Shown here in pieces: positions 7,881-15,430 of a stretch of DNA of 46,090 nucleotides. The DNA is from Muribaculaceae bacterium (lineage in GTDB: Bacteria > Bacteroidota > Bacteroidia > Bacteroidales > Muribaculaceae). Position numbers and translations under genes: made by a program. Below the pieces are notes generated by a model, which did not search any database, was not told the DNA's origin, and saw nothing but the letters and a program-made list of their open reading frames with translations. The stretch is from NCBI GenBank assembly GCA_910573745.1, contig CAJSYI010000019.1:1-46090 (forward strand). Reading direction: 5' to 3'. Every line of letters begins with the position of its first letter. Position 1 is the first letter of the stretch.

Positions 7881-9833
7881 ATGTGAGGCGAGAATGCGGG
7901 CTTTGGCGGGGCCGACAACGGCGGCGATTTCCTCCTCCGTGGCCTCCCTCAGGCGTTTTAGGCTCTTGAAATGCTTCATAAGAGCCCCGGCTGTTACGGG
8001 ACCCACGCCTTTTATCTTATCCAATTCACTGGTTATCTGACCCTTAGAGCGTCTGAGGCGGTGATGCGTTATGCCGAAACGGTGGGCTTCGTCGCGCATA
8101 TGCTGTATCACCCTGAGACTCTGGCTCTTCTTGTCGATGTAGAGAGGCAGATTGTCGCCGGGAAAGTAGATTTCCTCAAGCCGCTTGGCTATGCCGGCCA
8201 AAGCCACTTCGCCGCGTATGCCCAGCTCCTCGAATGCCTCCACGGCCGCATTGAGCTGCCCTTTGCCTCCGTCCACCACCACGAGCTGGGGCAACGGCTC
8301 TCCTTCGGCCATCATGCGGGAATACCGGCGGTGAAGCACCTCCTTCATCGACGCGAAATCATCGGCTCCTACCACTGTCTTGATGATGAAATGGCGGTAG
8401 TCTCGCTTGGACGGCTTGCCGTCGCGGAAGACCACGCAGCTCGCCACGGGATTCGTGCCTTGTATGTTTGAATTGTCGAAGCATTCTATATGGCGAGGCT
8501 CCGCCGCGAGCCGGAAATCGCTCTTCATGCGTTCCATAAGCCTGTCCACGCCGCGCTCCGGATCGAGAGCTTCTGCGGCCTTTTCCTTGTCGGCCATGTA
8601 CTGCCTCACGTTCTTCATCCCTATGTCGAGTATCTTCTTGCGGTCGCCGCGCTGCGGAATGACGAACTCCACTCCGCCGAACTCGACATCCGGCACGAAC
8701 GGCACTATCACCTTCGTGAATTCGCGGCTGAAACGGCGGGCTATTTCGGCAATGGCCATTGAAAGCAGCTCCTCGCGGGTCTCTTCGAGACGCTTGCGGA
8801 ACTCAAGGTTGAGGCTCTGCACGACCGCGCCGCGGTGCAGATGCATGAAGCATACGAACGCGGAATCCCCGCTTTCATCGTAGGCGAACATGTCAAGCTC
8901 CCCCGTCTCCGGCGCGCCAATGACACTGCGGGCGTTGTAACGCTTCACGGCCTCGAACCTTTCCTTCACTGCCTGCGCCTCCTCGAATCTCCACTCATCG
9001 CTGAGCCGCCCCATCTCCTCCTGAAGCACGCGTTCGAGCTGCACCGTGTCGCCGTTGAGAATCTGGCGCACCCGGTCTACGTACACGCCGTATTCCTCCG
9101 GGGAAATCTTGCCGACGCAGCAGCCTCCGCATTTCTTGATATGGTAGTCGAGGCAGAGGCGGTATTTCCCCCTCGCTATCGAACGCTCTTCAAGGAAATG
9201 GCGGCAGCTGCGCAGAGGGAATATGTCGCGTATGAGCTGGAGCACCACCTTTGCCGACTGCACATTGCTGTAAGGGCCGTAATACTTTCCCGACTCCGAC
9301 CTGTCGCGTGTCATGAAGACGCGGGGGAAAAGCTCTTTGGTGACCACAATCCACGGATATGACTTGTCGTCCTTGAGAAGGACGTTGTAGCGCGGCTGAT
9401 ACTCCTTTATCATCGCGTTCTCCAGATGGAGCGCATCTTCCTCGCTCCCGACGACGATGAACCGCATGTCAACTATGTTGCGGACAAGAAGGTTGGTGCG
9501 CGTGGAATCATGCCGGCGGTTGAAGTATGAAGCGACACGCCGCTTCAGACGCTTGGCCTTTCCGACATATATCACCTTGCCGTAACGGTCCACGTACATG
9601 TACACCCCGGGCAGATCGGGAAGATTCAGGATCTTCTCGCGAAGCTGCCTGCCGGGACGGTTGTTGAATATGTCATCACGCGTCCTGTCAGGCACTATCT
9701 CAAGGTCGAAACCTCCGATTTCATCAATAAGCCGCCCGGTGTCCGCTATCCTCGGCCCTATCGGTTCTCGGGGATTAGGCTCGGGATTCTTATCCGATGA
9801 AACCGGAGGTTCATTTCCGGTCGCCTCACACAT
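7863..9833 (-). CDS. uvrC: excinuclease ABC subunit C
   Basis: A 656-residue nuclease subunit that makes both incisions in nucleotide excision repair. In order: a GIY-YIG domain (GVY 76-78, YVG 89-91, then GKAKRLKRR), a cysteine-containing region (KKCGGCCVG), a UVR motif for UvrB binding, an RNase H-like C-terminal nuclease domain (IECFDNSNIQGT, VVDGGKGQL), and a terminal helix-hairpin-helix pair (KIKGVGPVTAGALMKHF). It is about 50 residues longer than usual at the N-terminus, where a proline- and charge-rich segment precedes LREKILNLP. No internal ATG could replace the start, because the next Met lies inside the GIY motif. Only one base separates the apt stop from this ATG (TGATATG), supporting the long form and translational coupling. 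Confidence 0.97.
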   Translation of the reverse strand: MCEATGNEPPVSSDKNPEPNPREPIGPRIADTGRLIDEIGGFDLEIVPDRTRDDIFNNRPGRQLREKILNLPDLPGVYMYVDRYGKVIYVGKAKRLKRRVASYFNRRHDSTRTNLLVRNIVDMRFIVVGSEEDALHLENAMIKEYQPRYNVLLKDDKSYPWIVVTKELFPRVFMTRDRSESGKYYGPYSNVQSAKVVLQLIRDIFPLRSCRHFLEERSIARGKYRLCLDYHIKKCGGCCVGKISPEEYGVYVDRVRQILNGDTVQLERVLQEEMGRLSDEWRFEEAQAVKERFEAVKRYNARSVIGAPETGELDMFAYDESGDSAFVCFMHLHRGAVVQSLNLEFRKRLEETREELLSMAIAEIARRFSREFTKVIVPFVPDVEFGGVEFVIPQRGDRKKILDIGMKNVRQYMADKEKAAEALDPERGVDRLMERMKSDFRLAAEPRHIECFDNSNIQGTNPVASCVVFRDGKPSKRDYRHFIIKTVVGADDFASMKEVLHRRYSRMMAEGEPLPQLVVVDGGKGQLNAAVEAFEELGIRGEVALAGIAKRLEEIYFPGDNLPLYIDKKSQSLRVIQHMRDEAHRFGITHHRLRRSKGQITSELDKIKGVGPVTAGALMKHFKSLKRLREATEEEIAAVVGPAKARILASHFADSE

Positions 9834-9834
9834 A

Positions 9835-10359
9835 TCAGTATTTCAGCAGAGACGTTATTTCAACGTCTTTCGGAAGGTTGTCGCGTCCGTGAAGGTCTGT
9901 AAGCTCCACGATGAAGTTGATGTAGATTTTCTTCGGATTCATCGACTTCACAAGCTCGTAACAGGCATTCATGGTGCCTCCGGTGGCGAGAAGGTCGTCA
10001 TGAAGCACCACCACGTCATTCTCCGTGATCGCATCGCTATGAAGTTCAATGGTGTCAACTCCGTATTCTTTAGCATAGGCTTTCTTGACCGTAACGGCAG
10101 GCAGCTTTCCCGGCTTGCGGGCAGGCACGAATCCGCATCCCAGCTTATAGGCCATTATGCTTCCTCCTATGAATCCGCGCGATTCTATCCCAACGATCTT
10201 GGTTACGCCTTTGCCTGCATACAAGTCCGACACGAGGTCGCCCATCAGATGCAAGGCCTCCGGTTCTTTTATCAGCGTGGTGAGGTCGCGGAATATGATT
10301 CCCTTCGACGGGAAATCATACACGTCGCGGATGGTCGATTTCAGTTCTTCGATTGTCAT
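9835..10359 (-). CDS. apt: adenine phosphoribosyltransferase
   Basis: A 174-residue type I phosphoribosyltransferase that salvages adenine to AMP using PRPP. The PRPP-binding loop VVLHDDLLATGGT is at residues 117-129, and IESRGFIGG (58-66) and FVPARKPGKLP (78-88) are the expected APRT segments. Length is typical. Its stop and the uvrC start are one base apart, so the two are translated together. A parS-like palindrome lies about 40 bases upstream, between this gene and the 3' end of mnmG. No clear promoter is visible immediately in front, so apt may depend on read-through from ybeY-mnmG. Confidence 0.97.
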   Translation of the reverse strand: MTIEELKSTIRDVYDFPSKGIIFRDLTTLIKEPEALHLMGDLVSDLYAGKGVTKIVGIESRGFIGGSIMAYKLGCGFVPARKPGKLPAVTVKKAYAKEYGVDTIELHSDAITENDVVVLHDDLLATGGTMNACYELVKSMNPKKIYINFIVELTDLHGRDNLPKDVEITSLLKY

Positions 10360-10396
10360 GTCATTATATGTTTAAAGTTCTGTCTTTCTCTTTCTA

Positions 10397-10424
10397 CGGG
10401 ATTGTTCCACGTGGAACAATCCCG
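10397..10424. promoter_or_regulatory. parS-type centromere site (ParB binding)
   Basis: The 16-bp palindrome TGTTCCACGTGGAACA (10403-10418) matches the bacterial chromosomal parS consensus TGTTNCACGTGNAACA exactly. It sits within a longer perfect 28-bp palindrome (10397-10424). ParB loads here and spreads, and ParA then segregates the origin region. It lies in the mnmG-apt intergenic space, outside coding sequence. parS sites cluster near the replication origin, and mnmG (gidA) is a classical origin neighbour, which agrees. No T run follows the stem on either strand, so a terminator reading is weaker. Confidence 0.85.
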
Positions 10425-10449
10425 GGGCAACTCACTGAACATGGAGGCA

Positions 10450-12423
10450 TTATCTGCCGAGCATCAGGAGCAGTATGTTTATGTCGGCAGGCGAGACTCC
10501 GGGTATGCGCGACGCCTGTCCGATGGTGCCGGGGCGTATGCGGGAAAGCTTCTGCCGCCCTTCGGTAGATATGGCCCTGAGGGATCCGAAATCATACCCG
10601 GCGGGTATCTTCACGTGTTCAAGCCGCAGGGTCTTGTCGGCAAGTTCCCTTTCACGCCTTATATAGCCTTCATATTTTATCAGTATCTCCGCAGCCTCCA
10701 CAATCTCATCGCGTCTCGCCTCCTCTATCTTGCTTATACGTGATTTCAGCGGGGGAAGCATTCCGGCGAGAACTTCAAAATTGAGCTGCGGCCGCCTCAA
10801 CAGGTCTGCCACCTTCAACGACGCTGTCAAAGGGGAAGTGCCGAGCGATTCCAGTCGGGCGTTAATTTCAGGCGAAGCCTTGACAAGCGTGGAAGCGCAC
10901 CACTCCATCAACGAATCGCGTTCTTCCCTTTTCGACACCATCAGCCTGTGCCGCTCTTCCGTAGCGAGTCCTATTTCATAGCCTTTCGGAGTGAGACGCA
11001 TGTCGGCATCGTCCTGACGCAGCAATATCCTGTACTCTGCCCTTGAAGTGAACATCCTGTAAGGCTCATCCACGCCTTTGGTAACAAGGTCGTCGATAAG
11101 CACGCCTATATAGGCCTCATCGCGCCCAAGCACGAAATCAGGCTTCCCGGCCACGCTGAGGGCCGCGTTCAATCCGGCCATCAGCCCCTGTCCAGCCGCC
11201 TCTTCATAACCAGTGGTTCCGCATATCTGTCCGGCGAAATAGAGGCCGGCTACCGATTTGGTCTCAAGCGTGTGGAGGAGCTGCGTAGGGTCGAAGAAAT
11301 CGTATTCTATGGCGTATCCGGGACGGTAAAGCTCCACGTCCTTCAATGCCGGGATGAGCTTCAATGCATCGAACTGCACCTTCCACGGAAGGGAGCTGGA
11401 GAAGCCGTTGACATAGAATTCCTGTGTGGTCTCCCCCTCCGGTTCGAGAAAAAGCTGATGGCTTTCCTTGTCGGCAAACGTTACGATCTTGGTCTCTATG
11501 CTCGGGCAATAACGCGGCCCGATGCTTTCTATCTGGCCGTTGTAGAGCGGCGAATCGGCAAGGCTGGAATGCAGGAGGGCATGCACCTCAGGCGAGGTAT
11601 GCACTATGTAGCAGTCCCGAGGGACAAGCGTCCTTCCCACTCCGGGAAGAAAAGAGAACTTGTGGAAATCCCGTTTCACCACCGCTTCCTCTTTGGCCAT
11701 CCATACCGGGATGCCGGCTCCGGAAGCCGCTTTTTCACGGCCAATCACCTTGTCATCTCCGCCCTGCACTTCGACAAGGCCGTAATCAATCGAACGCCCG
11801 TCAAGGCGCACCGGAGTGCCCGTCTTCATCCTGCCGGACACAAACCCGAGCGACTTCAGCTGCCCGGTCATGCCCTCTACGGCATTCTCCGATATGCGTC
11901 CTCCCGGCACCTTCACGCGTCCGAAATGCATCATGCCGTTGAGGAAGGTGCCTGCCGTAAGCACCACTTTAGACGCTGAGAACCCGATTCCGAGGGCCGT
12001 CCGCACACCTTTCACAGATTTGCGGCCATCCTCTTCACTGATGTCGAGGGATACCACCGTGTCCTGAAACATGGATAGATTGTCAGTCGAATCGAGTATG
12101 CGCCGCCACGTATCTATGTATTTCGTGCGGTCGCTCTGCACCCGGGGCGACCACACAGCCGGCCCCTTGGAGCGGTTGAGCATGCGGAACTGGACTGCCG
12201 TAAGGTCGGCAACGATTCCCATCTGGCCGCCAAGGGCATCTATCTCCCTTACAATCTGGCCTTTTGCAATGCCGCCCACCGCCGGGTTGCACGACATCTG
12301 AGCCACACGGTTCATATCCGAGGTAATCAGAAGTGTCCGCGCCCCGAGCTTAGCCGAGGCCACTGCAGCCTCACACCCGGCATGGCCCGCGCCTACCACT
12401 ATGACATCGTAATCATATATCAT
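10450..12423 (-). CDS. mnmG: tRNA uridine-5-carboxymethylaminomethyl modification enzyme MnmG (GidA)
   Basis: A 657-residue FAD enzyme that, with MnmE, installs the carboxymethylaminomethyl group at uridine 34 of certain tRNAs. The FAD-binding loop VVGAGHAGCEAA is at residues 9-20, and the family signatures GPRYCPSIETKI and GQICGTTGYEEAAGQGL are intact. The C-terminal helical domain that recognises tRNA and MnmE is complete, ending close to the parS site. It is slightly longer than average (about 620-630). The start ATG overlaps the ybeY stop (ATGA), so both are made from one transcript. mnmE is not in the window. Confidence 0.98.
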   Translation of the reverse strand: MIYDYDVIVVGAGHAGCEAAVASAKLGARTLLITSDMNRVAQMSCNPAVGGIAKGQIVREIDALGGQMGIVADLTAVQFRMLNRSKGPAVWSPRVQSDRTKYIDTWRRILDSTDNLSMFQDTVVSLDISEEDGRKSVKGVRTALGIGFSASKVVLTAGTFLNGMMHFGRVKVPGGRISENAVEGMTGQLKSLGFVSGRMKTGTPVRLDGRSIDYGLVEVQGGDDKVIGREKAASGAGIPVWMAKEEAVVKRDFHKFSFLPGVGRTLVPRDCYIVHTSPEVHALLHSSLADSPLYNGQIESIGPRYCPSIETKIVTFADKESHQLFLEPEGETTQEFYVNGFSSSLPWKVQFDALKLIPALKDVELYRPGYAIEYDFFDPTQLLHTLETKSVAGLYFAGQICGTTGYEEAAGQGLMAGLNAALSVAGKPDFVLGRDEAYIGVLIDDLVTKGVDEPYRMFTSRAEYRILLRQDDADMRLTPKGYEIGLATEERHRLMVSKREERDSLMEWCASTLVKASPEINARLESLGTSPLTASLKVADLLRRPQLNFEVLAGMLPPLKSRISKIEEARRDEIVEAAEILIKYEGYIRRERELADKTLRLEHVKIPAGYDFGSLRAISTEGRQKLSRIRPGTIGQASRIPGVSPADINILLLMLGR

Positions 12424-12839
12424 AACGCATCGTACATATCAAGGGCTTCATCCTCATGTCGTTCCATGACCTCTCTTTCTCCCGGTCCCTTGTCGTCGAT
12501 TCCGCAAAGGTGAAGCACCCCGTGCACTATCACACGGAGCAGCTCTCGGCCGTAGCTCTCCCCCGCCGCCTCGGCATTCGTGCGCACCGTATCGAGCGAA
12601 ATCAACATGTCGCCGCTTATCCGGCGCGGAGAAGAATAGTCAAACGTTATAATGTCGGTATAATAGTCATGGCCGAGAAATTCCCGGTTGGCGCGAATTA
12701 TCTCATCATCGCCGCAGAAACAATAACTGACATTGCCGATTTCCCGCGAATGCGCGGCAGCCACCTCGCCGAGCCAAAGACACACTTTACGCTCGTCGAT
12801 AATCGGCATATCGACACCATCAATCTGGAAAGTAATCAT
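12420..12839 (-). CDS. ybeY: endoribonuclease YbeY (rRNA maturation factor)
   Basis: A 139-residue UPF0054 protein needed for 16S rRNA 3'-end maturation and ribosome quality control. The core motif is HGVLHLCGIDDKGPGER. The first two metal-binding histidines are His106 and His110, and the third position of the usual H-x3-H-x5-H motif is Asp116. As I recall, Bacteroides proteins have the same substitution. The frame stays open upstream to 13079, but that part is not YbeY-like. The start at 12837-12839 (MITFQIDGVDMP) agrees with family starts and lies just behind a promoter. The 3' end overlaps mnmG by 4 bases. Confidence 0.95.
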   Translation of the reverse strand: MITFQIDGVDMPIIDERKVCLWLGEVAAAHSREIGNVSYCFCGDDEIIRANREFLGHDYYTDIITFDYSSPRRISGDMLISLDTVRTNAEAAGESYGRELLRVIVHGVLHLCGIDDKGPGEREVMERHEDEALDMYDAL

Positions 12840-13198
12840 AAAACAATTGCATATTATATAACCCGCAAAAATACGAATAAATAAGCATTGGCACAATATC
12901 TTGACATTTTTTAAGGAGCTGAAATTTTTCTGAAACCACAACCGACACAAGAGAATCGCCATACAAACACCAATCAGACAAATACTTAAATCCCACAAAC
13001 ACCTTTTCAAAGGCCTTGAGAATCGAAAATACGGGCAATCACGGGGAGAAAGACGCGCATACTGGATTCTGAAAAACAAAAATCTTCGGAAAAGATACTA
13101 AAAATCCTTTGACCGGCTCTGCCGCGTTCAACCATAAGGCAGCCCGGCGCGTTTTACATCAACAAAACAGAAACTCGAAAAACAAAAAAACAGTAATT
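12840..13198. other. divergent intergenic region between ybeY and the small Ala/Lys protein
   Basis: About 360 AT-rich bases with no gene I trust. The ybeY promoter occupies 12866-12897. An open minus-strand frame continues from ybeY to 13079, but its codon use and hydrophobic, cysteine-containing translation look like chance. The plus-strand promoter for the gene at 13199 should lie around 13090-13150. The nearest candidate (ATCCTTTG near 13101) is a poor match. I see no stable hairpin with a T run. Confidence 0.5.
12866..12897 (-). promoter_or_regulatory. promoter of ybeY-mnmG
   Basis: On the minus strand ATTG (12894-12897) precedes TATTTTTG (12866-12873) by 20 bases, fitting the Bacteroidetes -33/-7 pattern with one mismatch in the -33 box. 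Transcription would start about 20 bases before the chosen ybeY ATG. The placement argues against the longer upstream frame. Confidence 0.65.
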
Positions 13199-13501
13199 AT
13201 GGACACCAACGACAAGGCACGCGCCGAAGCAGCCGTATCAAAAGAAGCGGCAAAAGTGAGCGCACAGGCAGCCAAAAAGGCCGCTGCCGACGAAATCAAC
13301 TCAATCAAGGACAAAGCCCACGAGGCAAAGGAAAAAGGCAAAGACGTTATGGAAAACACAAAAAAGAATATTTCAGGAAAAGCCGAAGACGTGAAGGAGA
13401 AAGCCCACGGCTTCATGGACAACCTCAAAGACAAGGCCGCCGACTTGCTCAACAAGGGGGCGGACAAGGCTGCCGAACTCGCCGACAAGCTCGGCAAGTG
13501 A
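13199..13501 (+). CDS. small Ala/Lys-rich amphipathic-helix protein (LEA/YtxH-like)
   Basis: A 100-residue protein made almost wholly of Ala, Lys, Asp and Glu with repeats such as EAKEKGKDVMENTKKNISGK and AEDVKEKAHGFMDNLKDKAA. These give an 11-residue periodic amphipathic helix as in LEA or YtxH-like stress proteins and histone H1-like tails. There is no signal peptide or membrane helix. The ATG at 13199 (MDTNDKARAEAA) is chosen because the upstream part of the frame, from 13109, is of different composition. It lies alone between the divergent ybeY operon and the restriction-modification promoter. A protective or DNA-associated role is possible, but no function can be assigned. Confidence 0.75.
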   Translation: MDTNDKARAEAAVSKEAAKVSAQAAKKAAADEINSIKDKAHEAKEKGKDVMENTKKNISGKAEDVKEKAHGFMDNLKDKAADLLNKGADKAAELADKLGK

Positions 13502-13599
13502 GCAGACACACCCCAGACGCCATCCAAGGCGCATCGTCTTCCCGGCGGTGCGCCTTCCGCGCCTTACAGACATCCCGACTGACGAATACCCCAAAGACA

Positions 13600-13631
13600 T
13601 TTGCCTCATTGAACAAAAATCGCTATTTTTG
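13600..13631 (+). promoter_or_regulatory. promoter of the restriction-modification operon
   Basis: TTTG (13600-13603), a 20-base spacer and TATTTTTG (13624-13631) match the Bacteroidetes promoter consensus at every defined position. Transcription would begin about 14 bases before the methyltransferase ATG at 13652, leaving a very short leader. No separate regulatory (C-protein) gene or obvious operator is visible. Confidence 0.8.
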
Positions 13632-13651
13632 CACCGTAAAGCAATCACACC

Positions 13652-14677
13652 ATGCCCTCGGAAGCAGCAACAACCACTTTGTGCAATCCTTTGGAATCGG
13701 CATCATACGATGTCCCATTCCCAAATCCCATCATCGGCAAACGCTCATTCATAGACCTATTTGCCGGAATAGGAGGAATACGCATCCCATTCACTGAATT
13801 GGGATACAAATGCGTGTTTTCTTCAGAACTGGACAAAAATGCGCAACGTACATATTTTGCAAATTTCGGGGAACATCCTTACGGAGACATCACAAAAGAG
13901 ATTACAAAACAGCAAATACCTGAACATTTCGACCTGCTTCTCGCAGGCTTTCCTTGTCAGGCGTTCTCAATAATGGGGAAAATGAAAGGGTTTGCCGACA
14001 CAAGAGGCACGCTTTTTTTCGATGTGGCAACGATACTGGAGCGACATCAACCCCAAGCAGTTTTGCTTGAGAATGTGAAACAACTGACGACCCACGACCG
14101 TGGAAACACATTCGCCACCATCCTGAGCGTAATAAACCAATTAGGATACCATTACAAGTGGAAGGTGCTGAATGCCCTGGACTTCGGGTTGCCGCAAAAG
14201 CGTGAACGCGTAATCATCGTAGCATTCAGGAACAAGCATCAGACAGACGCATTTAGTTTCGACTTTGAAAAAAAGGACTACGAACTCGCATCGATTCTCG
14301 AGGACGACAGTCAAGTGGATGCGGCACTGTTCGCCTCAGAACATATAGTGCAGAAACGCAGACAACGCACATCCGGAAAGAACATATTCTATCCATCAGT
14401 ATGGCACGAAAACAAAGCCGGCAACATATCCATACTGAACCACGCCTGCGCCCTGCGTACGGGCGCATCATATAATTACCTACTAATCAACGGTGTCCGC
14501 CGTCCTTCATCAAGAGAGCTACTGCGTTTTCAAGGGTTTCCCGACAAATTCAGGATAGCCGTCCCCCATGGAGAGATAAGACGCCAGACAGGCAACAGCG
14601 TTGCCGTGCCGATGATTAGGGAAATCGCAAAGAGAATAGACCTCATACTGGACACACATCAACACACAGACCGATAA
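13652..14677 (+). CDS. DNA cytosine-5 methyltransferase of a type II restriction-modification system
   Basis: A 341-residue C5 methyltransferase. Motif I is DLFAGIGG (35-42) and motif IV GFPCQAFS (99-106), with catalytic Cys102. Motif VI is ENV (140-142), motif VIII QKRERV (182-187) and motif X GNSVAVP (314-320). The target-recognition segment between VIII and X is short, as in M.HaeIII-sized enzymes, so the site recognised is probably 4-6 bp, but it cannot be read from sequence. The gene is AT-richer than its neighbours by eye. It starts 14 bases after a consensus promoter and ends 2 bases before a nuclease-like gene. Together they form a compact, probably acquired, restriction-modification pair. 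Confidence 0.95.
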   Translation: MPSEAATTTLCNPLESASYDVPFPNPIIGKRSFIDLFAGIGGIRIPFTELGYKCVFSSELDKNAQRTYFANFGEHPYGDITKEITKQQIPEHFDLLLAGFPCQAFSIMGKMKGFADTRGTLFFDVATILERHQPQAVLLENVKQLTTHDRGNTFATILSVINQLGYHYKWKVLNALDFGLPQKRERVIIVAFRNKHQTDAFSFDFEKKDYELASILEDDSQVDAALFASEHIVQKRRQRTSGKNIFYPSVWHENKAGNISILNHACALRTGASYNYLLINGVRRPSSRELLRFQGFPDKFRIAVPHGEIRRQTGNSVAVPMIREIAKRIDLILDTHQHTDR

Positions 14678-14679
14678 TC

Positions 14680-15423
14680 ATGAACCATCCACGACTGAGA
14701 GACAACAGGCGTCTCAATTCTTTCGAGCCATACCCGTTGAATCAGCTGCCCGACGACCTTATAGTCAGAATCGGCGGTTATTTCACCTATCTCCTTTACA
14801 CCGGACGCAGGGATTTCAGCGGAACAGACTGGGGAAACGCTTTCTCGGATGCAGTCAAAGGGACACACCTCGACTCACCGATAGGCATAGCTGACGTGGT
14901 TTTAGGCAAAATGGCATGGTCAATGAAAACTGTCAAGAATGCCAATCCATTCAATGCAAAATCAATAAGGCTGATAAGCGGCCGATGTTCTCCCGACTAT
15001 TCTTATGGAATAGCAAATCCCCATCAAGACATACAGAAGACCGGACAGGCCGTGCTTGGCATATGGAACGAACGCATAAACATAGCACAAGACAATTATA
15101 ATCCCATAAGGACTTCCGTCCTCATTCGGTCCGATGATCTTTTGTCGTTCACTTTGTTTGAAGAAGACAACCACCGATTCAGAACAAGCGACTTCATATG
15201 GGAAGTAAACCCAAACGGCAATCTCATAGGAATAGACACAAATACCGGAAAGGTGAAATTCACCTGGCAACCGCATGGTTCCCAATTTACAATCCACACC
15301 GTCGTCCCTGACGATGCCGTAAAATTCACAATCAAGCGTCCTCCCGTTCTTACGAAAGAAGACATTCTCGATAATCTGGAATTCGACGAATCTTGGGTCA
15401 AGATAATTAGGCAACACAACTGA
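14680..15423 (+). CDS. putative type II restriction endonuclease, family not recognised
   Basis: A 247-residue protein directly downstream (2 bases) of a C5 methyltransferase, the position of the cognate restriction enzyme. I do not recognise its family. A candidate PD-(D/E)XK-like centre is IADVVLGKMAWSMKTVK (70-86), with Asp72 and a Ser81-x-Lys83 pair in place of the usual (D/E)-x-K. An Asp at 65 or Glu residues further on could complete it. The rest is beta-rich and soluble, with no membrane segments. Like the methyltransferase it is AT-rich. It ends 7 bases before a GT4 gene of host-like composition. The assignment rests on position plus a weak motif, so it might instead be an accessory protein. 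Confidence 0.65.
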   Translation: MNHPRLRDNRRLNSFEPYPLNQLPDDLIVRIGGYFTYLLYTGRRDFSGTDWGNAFSDAVKGTHLDSPIGIADVVLGKMAWSMKTVKNANPFNAKSIRLISGRCSPDYSYGIANPHQDIQKTGQAVLGIWNERINIAQDNYNPIRTSVLIRSDDLLSFTLFEEDNHRFRTSDFIWEVNPNGNLIGIDTNTGKVKFTWQPHGSQFTIHTVVPDDAVKFTIKRPPVLTKEDILDNLEFDESWVKIIRQHN

Positions 15424-15430
15424 TACTCTG

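Noticed and set aside
10397..10424. Palindrome as a Rho-independent terminator
   Set aside because: No T run on either strand, and the 16-bp core equals the parS consensus.
12840..13079. Upstream extension of ybeY
   Set aside because: Not similar to YbeY, and it would run through the predicted promoter. The family start MITFQ at 12839 is clear.
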